Of a stretch of DNA of 45,921 nt, positions 32,528-41,970 are shown piece after piece (within the stretch, counting starts at the first letter, position 1; each line of letters opens with the position of its first letter). Source of the stretch: Bacillota bacterium (GTDB taxonomy: Bacteria; Bacillota; Clostridia; Oscillospirales; Oscillospiraceae). Below the pieces are notes generated by a model, which was given only the letters and a program-made list of their open reading frames with translations, was not told where the DNA came from and did not search any database. The position numbers and the translations under genes are program-made. The stretch covers positions 1 through 45,921 of the forward strand of contig JAEWKA010000003.1 in NCBI GenBank assembly GCA_023386265.1, written 5' to 3'.

Positions 32528-34255
32528 TCACTTAATGAACGTATTGGCGAAGCGTGAAATTATCGTTGCAACCTCGCATCTTTTCGCACTGTCCTTCGGG
32601 CAAAGACTGGTTTCGCTTCGGCCGGTTATCAGATTGTTTTCAACCGCCCACGCCATCGCATTCGCCGCCCAGTCGGAAACCTCAGCCTTGTCGGAGAAGG
32701 TGAAAAGCGTGGCTGTACTACTGCCGCCGTCTGTAAGCCCGTAGAGTATCGCGTAGCGGTAGAGAAAGACCGCCATTTGCTCTCGTGTAACCGAACCCGA
32801 AGGATTAAAGGTGCCGTCGCCCAGACCTCCCGCTATACCGTTTGCGGCTCCCCATGCGCAGGACGCAGAGAACCACGTATCTTCGGGTACATCGGTAAAG
32901 CTGTTTGGAACACCTGTAATCGTCTCTCCGCTCATACGGCTCAGCACAGTTACAAACATCGCGCGGTTCATGACGGTCTCCGGCTCGAAGGAGCTGGTCG
33001 TAACGCCCGTGAACAGTTCGTTCTTGTAGCAGTAATCAATACTTGTCGAAGCCCAGTGTCCTCCTACATCAGGGAAGATTTCGCCAATGCTCCGAAGCTC
33101 ATAGCTCTTCATCACTTCAATAAAATTTGCTATGTTCAGCGAACCGTAACCGTAAGATGTATCATAGCCCTCTAAGCCGCCGTCAACTGAGGAGTTCTTG
33201 AGTATCTCCCCGAAATCATTGATTGTTGCGCTCTTTTCATACTGCTTGAGAATCGTGGCGGCAACAGCTACGAAGGGCGCCGAAAAGGACGTGCCGTCCC
33301 ATGTGAGCATATCATTATTATTGTAATTCAGGCTTACAATCCTAGCACCCGGGGCAACAACAAATACGGACCTGTTTTTCTCCGAAAAACTTGCGACCAG
33401 ACCGTTCTGATCTACGGCACCGACCCCGACAACGCAGTCATAAGCCGCTGGGTAATTTAGCGTCGAATTGCCCTCGTTCCCTGCCGAGGCAACAACAATA
33501 ACTCCTTTGCTCGCCGCATAAGCGACTGCTTCTTCCAGACTCTTTATGTTTTCTTCCATGCCGGAGCTGATATTAATAACATCACAGCCGTAATTGTCCA
33601 CTGCGGTATAAATTGATTTGATTATATAGGAAGCGCTTGTTTCCTTACTTACTCCAAAGCATTTTATTGGAATTATGGTAGCGTCCGTGGAGAAGCCCGC
33701 AATTCCCTTGCCGTTATTCCTCGCGGCAGCAAAAAGCCCACAGATAAAGGTGCCGTGGCCCATCTCGTCTCGAACGTCTTTAGAGTTATTAATTACGTTA
33801 TATCCGGGCGCGAAGTTTGCGCCCTCAAAATCCTCGTGCGTGAGGTTTACGCCACTGTCGATAACCGCAATTTTTACACTCTGTCCGTTATAGCTCGCGT
33901 CCCACGCGGAGGAAATGCCAAGATAGTCAATACTCCACTGCTTCGAGGCATAAGTGTCGTTTGGGATATCCGCAAGCTTCATCTTGTAGTCGGGTTCATA
34001 ATATAAAACGTCGTCGCCCAGATCTTTGATTTCCGAAACCGAATCAGCATGATAAAGCTCGGCATTCGAGCTTATTTCTGTAAGACCGGTGTTTTCCATC
34101 AGGGAAACGGCATCCGCCGGAGTATCCTTTAGCTTGACTATGTAACCGTCTGCCGAGTCTGTTGTGGAAGTATATGTATCACTTTCAAGTGCTCTACACG
34201 GCTGGAAGACTGAGAGCAGAAAAACCGCCGCCAGTATTACGCACAGTTTTTTCAT
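32528..34255 (-). CDS. Subtilisin-like (S8) serine protease with SLH domains
   Basis: A 575-residue exported protease. The signal peptide covers about 1-22 and an inhibitor-like propeptide about 35-100. The S8 domain has a complete triad with oxyanion residue: D133 (AVIDSGVN), H167 (GHGTFICG), N260 (SAGNEGN) and S323 (GTSFSAP). From about 390 to 575 there are three S-layer homology repeats (FPDV...W, FTDVPEDTWF, FSDKAEVSDW), which anchor proteins to secondary cell-wall polymer. I chose the ATG at 34255; a GTG at 34270 is the longer option. It starts 22 bp after argH on the same strand, an odd but real linkage. Confidence 0.92.
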   Translation of the reverse strand: MKKLCVILAAVFLLSVFQPCRALESDTYTSTTDSADGYIVKLKDTPADAVSLMENTGLTEISSNAELYHADSVSEIKDLGDDVLYYEPDYKMKLADIPNDTYASKQWSIDYLGISSAWDASYNGQSVKIAVIDSGVNLTHEDFEGANFAPGYNVINNSKDVRDEMGHGTFICGLFAAARNNGKGIAGFSTDATIIPIKCFGVSKETSASYIIKSIYTAVDNYGCDVINISSGMEENIKSLEEAVAYAASKGVIVVASAGNEGNSTLNYPAAYDCVVGVGAVDQNGLVASFSEKNRSVFVVAPGARIVSLNYNNNDMLTWDGTSFSAPFVAVAATILKQYEKSATINDFGEILKNSSVDGGLEGYDTSYGYGSLNIANFIEVMKSYELRSIGEIFPDVGGHWASTSIDYCYKNELFTGVTTSSFEPETVMNRAMFVTVLSRMSGETITGVPNSFTDVPEDTWFSASCAWGAANGIAGGLGDGTFNPSGSVTREQMAVFLYRYAILYGLTDGGSSTATLFTFSDKAEVSDWAANAMAWAVENNLITGRSETSLCPKDSAKRCEVATIISRFANTFIK

Positions 34256-34277
34256 TTTGTTTACCTGCACACCGGTA

Positions 34278-35669
34278 TTAGTGATTCTGGCTGTGCCTTT
34301 CCTCTAAAAATTTTCTGATACTGTCCATCTGTTTTTGTACGCTCTCCTTCGCGGGTCCGCCCGCGACTTTCCTTGATGCAACGCAGGTTTCAAGCGCGAT
34401 TGCCTCATATACGCCGGCGTCAAAGATGGGTGACAGCTTGCGGTATTCCTCAAGCTCAAGCGTTTCGAGCGTTTTTCCCGTCTCTATACAAAGGCTGACA
34501 AGCTTTCCGACGGCTGTATACGCGTCGCGGAACGGCAAACCTTTTTTCACAAGATAATCCGCGCAGTCCGTTGCGTTTATGAAGCCACGAAGAGCCGCAT
34601 TGCGCATATTTTTAGGGTAAAGCCGCATAGTATTCAGCATGGCAGAGAATACCGGCAAGCATTTCTTGACGGTATCTACAGCGTCGAATACAGGCTCCTT
34701 ATCCTCTTGCATGTCCTTGTTATAGGCCAGCGGGAGAGCCTTCATAACTGTGAAAAGAGTCATAAGGTCGCCGTAGACACGTCCGGTCTTACCGCGGACT
34801 AGCTCCGCAATATCGGGATTTTTTTTCTGCGGCATGATAGACGAGCCTGTGGAATAGGCATCATCCAGCTCAATGAATTTGAATTCCCAAGAACACCACA
34901 GGATGATCTCTTCCGAAAAGCGGGATAGGTGCATCATAAGAATGGACAAGTCGTTCATGAGTTCAAGCGCGAAGTCGCGATCCGAAACTCCGTCCAAGCT
35001 GTTCTGAGTTATCCCAGCAAAACCGAGCTCACGCGCGACAAACTCCCTATCGATTGGATATGTCGTTGCAGTGAGCGCCCCACTTCCGAGAGGGCATTCG
35101 TCCATTCTCTCAAGGCAATCCTCAAGTCTTGTAACGTCGCGTCTAAACATATTCGCATAGGCCATCATGTAGTGAGCGAAGGTCGTGGGCTGCGCTCTTT
35201 GCAAATGCGTATAGGCCGGCATTATAACGTCCGTATTTCGTTCGGCTAGATTTAAAACCATTTCGAGCAGCTCAAGTACAAGACTTTTAATCTCCGAAAT
35301 CTCTTCTTTCAGGTACAGCCTGAAATCGAGCGCGACCTGGTCGTTGCGGCTTCTCGCCGTATGAAGGCGCTTTCCTGCATCGCCGATTCGCCTTGTGAGC
35401 TCGCTCTCAATCGCCATATGTATATCCTCGGCATCGTTTCCAAAGCTCAATGAGCCCGCCTCGATATCCGCGAGTATGGCGCGAAGTCCGTCCGCTATGA
35501 GCAGCGCGTCCTCTTGCGTGATTATCCCCTGCTTTGCAAGCATGGCAGAATGGGCAAGGCTGCCCCTTATATCCTGCCTGTACATCCTGAAATCGAACCC
35601 GATACTGGCGTTAAGTTCATCAACCAGCGCATCGGTGTTTTTGTCAAATCTTCCCGACCAAAGTTTCAT
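34278..35669 (-). CDS. argH: Argininosuccinate lyase
   Basis: A 463-residue cytoplasmic lyase of the fumarase/aspartase superfamily that splits argininosuccinate into arginine and fumarate, the last step of arginine synthesis. Visible motifs are MKLWSGRF at the start, HTARSRNDQVALD, AYTHLQRAQPTT and the superfamily signature GSSIMPQKKNPD near residue 280. No argG or other arginine genes lie in the window. It is flanked by cls 32 bp upstream and the S8 protease downstream, all on the minus strand. Confidence 0.97.
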   Translation of the reverse strand: MKLWSGRFDKNTDALVDELNASIGFDFRMYRQDIRGSLAHSAMLAKQGIITQEDALLIADGLRAILADIEAGSLSFGNDAEDIHMAIESELTRRIGDAGKRLHTARSRNDQVALDFRLYLKEEISEIKSLVLELLEMVLNLAERNTDVIMPAYTHLQRAQPTTFAHYMMAYANMFRRDVTRLEDCLERMDECPLGSGALTATTYPIDREFVARELGFAGITQNSLDGVSDRDFALELMNDLSILMMHLSRFSEEIILWCSWEFKFIELDDAYSTGSSIMPQKKNPDIAELVRGKTGRVYGDLMTLFTVMKALPLAYNKDMQEDKEPVFDAVDTVKKCLPVFSAMLNTMRLYPKNMRNAALRGFINATDCADYLVKKGLPFRDAYTAVGKLVSLCIETGKTLETLELEEYRKLSPIFDAGVYEAIALETCVASRKVAGGPAKESVQKQMDSIRKFLEERHSQNH

Positions 35670-35701
35670 TTTGTATTACCTTTCCGGATGGATTTTAATT
35701 T

Positions 35702-37261
35702 TTAAAATAGCGGCGCGAATACGCGCAGAACCGAGTCAATCAATCCGCCCCAGAGCTGACGGATCTTCCCGCGTTTGCGTTCGCTTATGCTGACCTCGTG
35801 GGACACGTCAAAGGTTTTCAGTGCATCCCTTTTGAGCTCCATAACCTCATTGGTTTGATACATTAAAACTCCGCACTCAAAGTGCAGATAAAGACTGCGG
35901 TAGTCCATGTTGATTGTACCGACAACAGCAAGCTCGTCATCGCAGACATAGCTTTTCCCATGCATAAAGCCGGGAGTATATTCGTATATCCTCACTCCTG
36001 CCTCCATGAGCGGCAGATAGTAGGAACGCGATAGCCTGTAAGCAATCTTTTTATCCGGCGTTCCCGGAAGAACCATTCGCACGTCCACCCCGCGCTTGGC
36101 GGCGGCGCACAGCGCAATGTTAAGCTCGTCGCTAACGGCAAGATAAGGCGTAAAGATATAAACATAATTCTTCGCCTGCGAAAGAATATCGAGATAAATA
36201 TTCACCGAGACGGTCTCTCCGTCCAGCGGAGAATCGCCGAAGGGTTGGACAAAGCCATCGCTGACGAAACCGCTGCCTAGCTCCGGATCGGGTTTGAAAA
36301 CCGAAAAATCCTCGTCGTCGGAATTGTAGGAATTCCATATTTCAAGGAACATGACCGTGAAGTTCCATACAGCGTCACCCTTGAGCATCACGCCCGTATC
36401 CTTCCAGTGACCGAACCTAATTCTTCGGTTAATGTATTCGTCCGCAAGATTTATTCCGCCGGTGAAGCCCGTGACGCCGTCGATAATCATTATCTTTTTG
36501 TGGTCGCGGTTATTCATGACGAACGAAATTATCGGAATGAAGGGGTTGAAGTCCAGACACTTGATGCCCAGCTTCTCCATCTTTCGATAATAGTTTGCGG
36601 GCAGCTTGGGAAGACATCCCATGTCGTCATAGATGACCCTGACATCGACGCCCTGTTTGACCTTTTCGCTCAGGATATCGAGGATAGTGTTCCACATCTC
36701 GCCCTCCTCGAGGATGAAATACTCGAGGAAAATGAACTTCTTTGCTTTTCGAAGCTCTGTAAGCATATCCGCATATTGGTTTTCGCCCAACGGATGATAG
36801 GTGACCTGCGTATGGTTCCAGACGGGATAATGCGCGTAGTTCGAAACATAGGAAAAAAGTCCGGCCGCGCGCGGAGAGTGCTGCTTGAGCTCCTCCATAA
36901 CTTCTGGCTTCTGTACCGTCATTATGTCATGACTCTTCATACCCTTTTCGAGCCTGATGCGCATATATTTTGCAGGGCGTTTTTCACCCAGCAGAAGATA
37001 CAGCAGTCCGCCGAACAGCGGAAACATCATAATCAGCAGTATCCAACCCATCCTGTAAGCAGGTACGTCGGCCTTGCTGATAATATAGAACGCCATAACG
37101 ATGCTTAGTAACGTGAATGCACCTGAGAAGATTTCCGAATAACTGACAAGCTTCAGGAACAGCAGGGCAATCCATGCTCCCTGCAAAACTATGAGGATGA
37201 GCGTTACGGAAAACCTACTCGTCAGAAATTTTAAGAGCTTGAATTTCTCCGTAACAATCAC
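35702..37261 (-). CDS. cls: Cardiolipin synthase
   Basis: A 519-residue membrane enzyme that joins two phosphatidylglycerols into cardiolipin and glycerol. The N-terminal part has two to three hydrophobic helices (about 18-90) with the PLDNc pattern. Two HKD catalytic motifs follow: DHKKIMIIDG with FTGGIN, and HGKSYVCDD with VGTINMDYRS. The start is unclear. The GTG at 37261 overlaps its own Shine-Dalgarno-like AAAGAGGTGA, so the true start could be an unusual codon a few bases downstream. It heads the cls - argH - S8 minus-strand cluster. Confidence 0.94.
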   Translation of the reverse strand: MIVTEKFKLLKFLTSRFSVTLILIVLQGAWIALLFLKLVSYSEIFSGAFTLLSIVMAFYIISKADVPAYRMGWILLIMMFPLFGGLLYLLLGEKRPAKYMRIRLEKGMKSHDIMTVQKPEVMEELKQHSPRAAGLFSYVSNYAHYPVWNHTQVTYHPLGENQYADMLTELRKAKKFIFLEYFILEEGEMWNTILDILSEKVKQGVDVRVIYDDMGCLPKLPANYYRKMEKLGIKCLDFNPFIPIISFVMNNRDHKKIMIIDGVTGFTGGINLADEYINRRIRFGHWKDTGVMLKGDAVWNFTVMFLEIWNSYNSDDEDFSVFKPDPELGSGFVSDGFVQPFGDSPLDGETVSVNIYLDILSQAKNYVYIFTPYLAVSDELNIALCAAAKRGVDVRMVLPGTPDKKIAYRLSRSYYLPLMEAGVRIYEYTPGFMHGKSYVCDDELAVVGTINMDYRSLYLHFECGVLMYQTNEVMELKRDALKTFDVSHEVSISERKRGKIRQLWGGLIDSVLRVFAPLF

Positions 37262-37451
37262 CTCTTTAGACTTTTTTTGAAGGAATATTTTGGCTTATGT
37301 TTAGAACATAGCCTGTAAACAGCGTAACACGGGACTTCAAGTATTTTTTCTGTTGTTCTGATTCTATATTCTAAATTCTAATGATTATATCATCCTTCAG
37401 TTAAAAAATACAGTCCAAATATTTCAGCGCATTACCGGAAAGGAGTTGACT

Positions 37452-38438
37452 ATGAGAAGCAGAATTGTGATATCGGCTTTAATTTTTGCCGTCCTGTACT
37501 CGGCGAAGGTATTCTTCCCCGCAAACGCCGCAAAAGTCAGAAGCATAATTTCGCCCGCGATAACGCGTGAGGCAAGCCTCCGAGAGGACTGCATAGCAAT
37601 CGGACGTGCCATATCCGGTGAGGAAAACAGCATTGGAGTCTGGGAGCGCCTTACCGGTCAGGAAAAGGCGTCCGAAGCAACGCCATCGCCTTCCTCCACG
37701 GAGGAAAGTCCTTCCGCGAAGGCGGACGCCACCGGAGAGTTTGCGCTCACCGAAATGGTAAATAAGAACCTAAGGGGTTATGAAGCTCTTGCGGGGCTGC
37801 CCGTGGAAGAAACTCCCCTGCCTGAAAGCTCCACGGTGCCTTCTGAGGAACCCGCCACCGAAAGCCCCGCAGTATCGAGCGACCCCGTGTCCTCAGTTGG
37901 AGCGGTAGCTCCCTTAGCCCCCGATACGCTCCCTGTAGAGAGCACCGCACCCGTTTCTAAACCGAGCACTAAGATTGATGAGTTCTTGCAGGAGCAGGCC
38001 GCTTTCTCCGATTATGCTGTACCCGTGAACGTGAGCTATGAGGCTCCAAACATACCCTTTCAGTATTCAGACCCCTGTTCCTGCGCAGTTACGAGTACCT
38101 TTGGCTACCGTGAACACCCGCTCGACGGCGGCGTGAAGTTTCATTACGGAATGGACCTCGGCGCAATTGATGGCACCAACGTCACTGCCTTTGCAGACGG
38201 GAAGGTGCTCTCTGTTCAGGAACTCGACGGCTACGGCCTTGCTATACTTATTCAACACACTGACGGCTTTTCGACCCTTTACGCTCATCTTGGGCAGGCA
38301 CTTGTCGAGCAAGGTGCAACAGTAAAGCGCGGGGATAAGATTGCGCTTTCCGGTCATTCCGGAGAGGTCACGGGGCCGCATCTGCATTTTGAGATCATCT
38401 ATAATGGAAAATACCTGAATCCGGAGTTTTATCTGTAA
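37452..38438 (+). CDS. spoIVFA: M23 peptidase-domain protein, SpoIVFA counterpart
   Basis: A 328-residue membrane protein with one N-terminal helix (IVISALIFAVLYSAKVFF), a long Ser/Pro/Glu-rich linker and a C-terminal LytM/M23 domain. The metal site is complete: HYGMD (His and Asp), YAHL and HLH. In B. subtilis, SpoIVFA holds the SpoIVFB protease inactive and its M23 domain is degenerate. The next gene is an M50 protease whose start overlaps this stop (TAATG), so SpoIVFA is the positional call. AGGAG precedes the ATG at 37452 (a TTG lies at 37446). Whether it also cuts peptidoglycan is open. Confidence 0.83.
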   Translation: MRSRIVISALIFAVLYSAKVFFPANAAKVRSIISPAITREASLREDCIAIGRAISGEENSIGVWERLTGQEKASEATPSPSSTEESPSAKADATGEFALTEMVNKNLRGYEALAGLPVEETPLPESSTVPSEEPATESPAVSSDPVSSVGAVAPLAPDTLPVESTAPVSKPSTKIDEFLQEQAAFSDYAVPVNVSYEAPNIPFQYSDPCSCAVTSTFGYREHPLDGGVKFHYGMDLGAIDGTNVTAFADGKVLSVQELDGYGLAILIQHTDGFSTLYAHLGQALVEQGATVKRGDKIALSGHSGEVTGPHLHFEIIYNGKYLNPEFYL

Positions 38439-39052
38439 TGCGGCGGGCAAAATTGAATGCGATCGGAGCACCCATTTTTCGTATCGAGTTCGGCAGCGGA
38501 TTCATCCTGTTATTTGCTCTGATCTGGTTTTTTGATGAGAACGGCTTTCTCGAGGCGCTTCTCCCTGCCATGCTTATGCACGAGCTTGGGCATATTGTTT
38601 TTCTGCATTTCTTCGGAGCCAGACCGACGAAGCTCACAGCCGCGCTTTCGGGTTTAAAAATCGACTATTCCGGCATTATGACAGACGCCCAGGAAATGCT
38701 CGTGGCTCTCGCGGGACCCGCTTTCGGACTTCTGTTCTCATTTCTTTGCGCAAAGCTCGGCAGAGTATTTGACAACGAATATCTTCTCATGTGCGCTGGA
38801 CTGGGCTTCATCATAAATATCTTCAACTTCCTGCCGTCAGAACCGCTCGATGGAGGTCGCGTGCTGGGCTTTTTTCTCCGTGCTCTTCTCGACGAAGAGC
38901 GAGCTTGGGCTATTGTGCGTGGAGCAGGACTTATCACGGCAACCCTGCTCGTTGCTTCGGGTTTATATCTAATTTCAAGAGGACTCGGTCCCGCTCTTTT
39001 CCTCGCGGGGGTCTGGCTTTTCATTTTGCAGCAGAAGAAGTCTTGTAAATAG
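38438..39052 (+). CDS. spoIVFB: M50 family intramembrane metalloprotease, SpoIVFB-like
   Basis: A 204-residue polytopic site-2 protease. The zinc motif HELGH is at 48-52 and the second motif NFLPSEPLDGG places the third ligand at D138. About five helices are predicted. SpoIVFB cleaves pro-SigK in the mother cell; this protein lacks the C-terminal CBS domain of B. subtilis SpoIVFB, as other short clostridial forms do. The 1-nt overlap with the preceding M23 gene shows translational coupling. The substrate is inferred from the pairing. Confidence 0.87.
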   Translation: MRRAKLNAIGAPIFRIEFGSGFILLFALIWFFDENGFLEALLPAMLMHELGHIVFLHFFGARPTKLTAALSGLKIDYSGIMTDAQEMLVALAGPAFGLLFSFLCAKLGRVFDNEYLLMCAGLGFIINIFNFLPSEPLDGGRVLGFFLRALLDEERAWAIVRGAGLITATLLVASGLYLISRGLGPALFLAGVWLFILQQKKSCK

Positions 39053-39126
39053 ACGTTTTTCGGTATACAATATGTCTATAATCTTTGTGCCGTCTTATAA
39101 GCGGCACATTTTAGACGGATGTGGAT

Positions 39127-40962
39127 ATGGACAAGAGACTACAGAGAATACTGCCGAGGGTGCAGAAGCCCGCGCGCTACACCGGCGGCGAATATAATCA
39201 GATAATCAAGGACAAGGCAGCGGTCGATTTGCGTATGGCGCTAGTATTTCCGGACACCTATGAGATCGGCATGTCAAACCTTGGCATTAGGATACTTTAC
39301 GGCGCTATCAACGAGATGGACGGCGTCTGGTGTGAGCGCTGCTTTGCCCCCTGGGGCGACATGGAGGACGAGATGCGTCGTGCCTCGATTCCTCTTTGGG
39401 CACTCGAAAGCGGCGACCCGCTTACGGCTTTCGACGCAATCGGGTTTTCGCTAGGCTATGAGATGGCTTATACAAATGTCCTCAACATGCTCGACCTTGC
39501 AGGCATTCCACTCAGGAGTGCGGAGCGATCTTCGCTCACTCCCCTCGTTTTTGCGGGCGGTACAAGCTGCGTGAATCCCGAGCCGATGGCTGATTTTCTC
39601 GATTTCATGTTCATCGGCGAAGGCGAGGAAATGGACAAAGAGCTTCTCACTCTTCTGCGTCAGGCAAAGAGCGAGAACTGGTCAAAATGCGAGTTTTTAT
39701 CCCAAACTGCGAAAATTGAGGGTATTTATGTCCCATCTCTCTATGAGCCTATATATAACGACGATGGAACGTTGAAGGAACTGAAGGCTCTCGAGGGCGC
39801 GCCCGAATTTGTCAAGCGTCGTATCGTCACCGATTTTGATACCGCCTATTTCCCGACAAAGCCCATAGTCCCCTCGACGGAAATCGTCCACGACCGCGTG
39901 ACGCTGGAGCTTTTCCGCGGCTGTATCCGCGGTTGCCGCTTTTGTCAGGCAGGCTTTGTCTACCGTCCTGTACGTTCCCGCGACAAGGATAAGCTCGTTG
40001 AACAGGGCATAGCCTCGCTCGAATCAACAGGCTATCAGGAGATAACGCTCTCATCCCTGTCGACGAGCGATTACCGACCCCTGAGCGGACTTTGCGACGG
40101 ACTTCTTGACTTCTGCGTACCTCATAGCATTGGGCTTTCCCTGCCCTCCCTGCGCGCGGACAACTTTTCCCTCGACCTGATGAGCAAGGTTCAGCAGGTT
40201 CGCAAAAGCGGACTGACCTTTGCCCCGGAAGCCGGAACGCAGAGACTTCGTGATGCTATCAATAAAAACGTCCTCGAGGAAGACCTCCTCAACACCTGTA
40301 AAATCGCCTTTGAGGGCGGCTGGAACAATATCAAGCTCTATTTTATGCTCGGTCTGCCGACGGAGACGGACGAGGATGTTCTCGCAATCAGCGAGCTTGC
40401 AATGAAGGTGCTCTGGCTTTGGAAGTCGCACGCCTCGAACAAGGCGCGGGGTGTGAACATCACGGTATCAACCTCCTGCTTCGTGCCCAAGCCCCACACG
40501 CCCTTCCAGTGGGAAGCGCAGGTGGAAATGGAAGAATACCGTCGCCGCGTCAAACTTCTGCGCGAGCATATGCGGGCGAAAGCCATCAGCTATAACTGGC
40601 ACGACGCGGATACTAGTCTCATTGAGGCGGTTTTGTCCCGCGGGGACAGACGAGTCGGCGCGGTTATCGAGGAGGTCTGGAAAAATGGAGGCAAACTCGA
40701 TTCATGGTCGGAGTATTTTTCCTTTGAGCGTTGGATGAAGGCCTTCGAAAAGTGCGGACTTGACCCGAAATTCTACGCCTGCCGTGAACGCACCTCCGAC
40801 GAAATTCTGCCGTGGAGTCGCGTGGATATCGGCGTAAAGCCCGAATTCCTCTGGAGCGAGCGCGAAAAATGTTACAGGGCGGAGCTTTCGCTCGACTGCC
40901 GCAACAAGTGTACAAACTGCGGCGCACTCTCCATGATGAACGGAGGGCGCTGCGATGGATAA
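39127..40962 (+). CDS. TIGR03960 family B12-binding radical SAM protein
   Basis: A 611-residue radical SAM enzyme. The N-terminal part (to about 180) is the cobalamin-binding-like domain (VFPDTYEIGMSNLGIRILYG). The 4Fe-4S motif CxxxCxxC appears in RGCIRGCRFCQAG (C266, C270, C273). The TIM-barrel core includes SLPSLRAD and FAPEAGTQRLRD, and the C-terminus holds further cysteines (CRNKCTNCG). The family is linked to RNA modification or ribosome assembly only by context. I chose the ATG at 39127; a GTG two codons earlier is possible. It overlaps the next gene by 8 bp and follows spoIVFB, the usual clostridial arrangement. Confidence 0.92.
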   Translation: MDKRLQRILPRVQKPARYTGGEYNQIIKDKAAVDLRMALVFPDTYEIGMSNLGIRILYGAINEMDGVWCERCFAPWGDMEDEMRRASIPLWALESGDPLTAFDAIGFSLGYEMAYTNVLNMLDLAGIPLRSAERSSLTPLVFAGGTSCVNPEPMADFLDFMFIGEGEEMDKELLTLLRQAKSENWSKCEFLSQTAKIEGIYVPSLYEPIYNDDGTLKELKALEGAPEFVKRRIVTDFDTAYFPTKPIVPSTEIVHDRVTLELFRGCIRGCRFCQAGFVYRPVRSRDKDKLVEQGIASLESTGYQEITLSSLSTSDYRPLSGLCDGLLDFCVPHSIGLSLPSLRADNFSLDLMSKVQQVRKSGLTFAPEAGTQRLRDAINKNVLEEDLLNTCKIAFEGGWNNIKLYFMLGLPTETDEDVLAISELAMKVLWLWKSHASNKARGVNITVSTSCFVPKPHTPFQWEAQVEMEEYRRRVKLLREHMRAKAISYNWHDADTSLIEAVLSRGDRRVGAVIEEVWKNGGKLDSWSEYFSFERWMKAFEKCGLDPKFYACRERTSDEILPWSRVDIGVKPEFLWSEREKCYRAELSLDCRNKCTNCGALSMMNGGRCDG

Positions 40963-41614
40963 TCTGAGACTGAATTTTTCAAAGACAGGCCGCGCCATTT
41001 ATATTTCACACCTCGACCTTTTGCGCACGATGCAGAGAGCTTTCCTGCGTGCTGATATGCCGCTCAAATACAGCGAGGGCTTCAATCCGCACGCACAGCT
41101 TGCCTTCGCTCTGCCGCTTTCTGTTGGCGCCTCAAGCCTTTGCGAGCTTATGGATTTCAAGCTGAACGGCTTTATGGAGCTTTCGGAAATCCCCTACAGG
41201 CTTAACAAGTCCTTGCCCGAGGGTATTGAGGCTCTTGAGGTATATGAGTCGGAAAACAAGTTTAAAAACATCAAGTGGCTGGACGTCGAGGGTATTTTTG
41301 AATATGACGACCGCACTTCGCTTGCTATGCTCCCCGGGTTAATGGATTTCTTCGCGCTGGACAGCATAATTATTAAAAAGAAAACGAAGAGCGGCATAAA
41401 CGATTCCGACATCGCGTCCGGCATCCGCAGTATCGCCTTTGATACGTCAGCCGGTCACGTGAAGCTCAAGGCGGTGATTTCCGCTCAGGAGCCGACACTC
41501 AATCCCGAGCTTCTTTCCTCCGCGCTCGAACAGCTTGCACCAGAATTAAAGCCCGATTTTGCGTCTTTCACACGTACACAGATTTATGACAGTGAGATGA
41601 ACATTTTCAGATAG
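40955..41614 (+). CDS. TIGR03936 family radical SAM-associated protein (DUF2344)
   Basis: A 219-residue DUF2344 protein. It is recognised by its opening RLNFSKTGRAIYISHLDLLR and the YSEGFNPHAQLAFALPL block. It is nearly always encoded next to the TIGR03960 radical SAM protein or fused to it, and is presumed to bind its substrate. The ATG overlaps the preceding gene by 8 bp. The ribonuclease G and rplU genes that often follow in Clostridia are absent here; instead a hairpin and a tRNA gene follow. Confidence 0.92.
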   Translation: MDNLRLNFSKTGRAIYISHLDLLRTMQRAFLRADMPLKYSEGFNPHAQLAFALPLSVGASSLCELMDFKLNGFMELSEIPYRLNKSLPEGIEALEVYESENKFKNIKWLDVEGIFEYDDRTSLAMLPGLMDFFALDSIIIKKKTKSGINDSDIASGIRSIAFDTSAGHVKLKAVISAQEPTLNPELLSSALEQLAPELKPDFASFTRTQIYDSEMNIFR

Positions 41615-41626
41615 TTTTTATAGAAA

Positions 41627-41664
41627 CGCAAGACTGCGGATACCGAAACATCCGCGGTCTTGCG
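41627..41664 (+). terminator. Strong hairpin after DUF2344 gene
   Basis: A 15-bp stem with one G-U pair (CGCAAGACTGCGGAT with ATCCGCGGTCTTGCG). An A-run, not a T-run, follows on the plus strand, so it may work as a 3'-stabilising or Rho-assisted end. Confidence 0.6.
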
Positions 41665-41714
41665 GAAAAATAGTCCCTAAAGCGTCTTTTTGCGCTTGAG
41701 GAAACCTTTTTCTC

Positions 41715-41743
41715 TTGACAATTGACGATAAATTATCTATACT
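41715..41743 (+). promoter_or_regulatory. SigA promoter of tRNA-Pro
   Basis: Consensus -35 TTGACA (41715-41720), 17 bp, -10 TATACT (41738-41743). The predicted start point lies about 8 bp before the mature tRNA 5' end. Confidence 0.8.
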
Positions 41744-41758
41744 TTCAATTGCTCGCTT

Positions 41759-41835
41759 CGGGGTGTGGCGAAGTTTGGTATCGCGCTTGGTTCGGGACCA
41801 AGAGGCCTCGAGTTCGAATCTCGACACTCCGACCA
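41759..41835 (+). tRNA. tRNA-Pro (CGG)
   Basis: A 77-nt tRNA with the 3' CCA encoded. The acceptor stem CGGGGTG pairs with CACTCCG (one G-U pair). The anticodon arm is CTTGG-TTCGGGA-CCAAG, with anticodon CGG reading the proline codon CCG. The T-arm contains GTTCGAATC. It has its own consensus promoter and a downstream terminator. The segment to its right is phage-like and AT-rich, so the gene probably served as an integration site. Confidence 0.95.
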
Positions 41836-41860
41836 TTTTAAGCCTTAACTTTTTAAGGCA

Positions 41861-41906
41861 AAATACCCGCTTTCCATTGATATTTCAGTGAAAAGCGGGT
41901 ATTTTT
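41861..41906 (+). terminator. Intrinsic terminator of tRNA-Pro
   Basis: A 13-bp perfect stem AAATACCCGCTTT with AAAGCGGGTATTT followed by a continuing T-run. Confidence 0.85.
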
Positions 41907-41970
41907 TATGCAATTAGCTGTTTGTGTCCATGCGGTAAATACCGATGTTTTAAGATGTTTCACGGTGTAT

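Noticed and set aside
37262..37451. Riboswitch or T-box upstream of cls or spoIVFA
   Set aside because: Only one weak bulged hairpin is present and no conserved motif of a known class.
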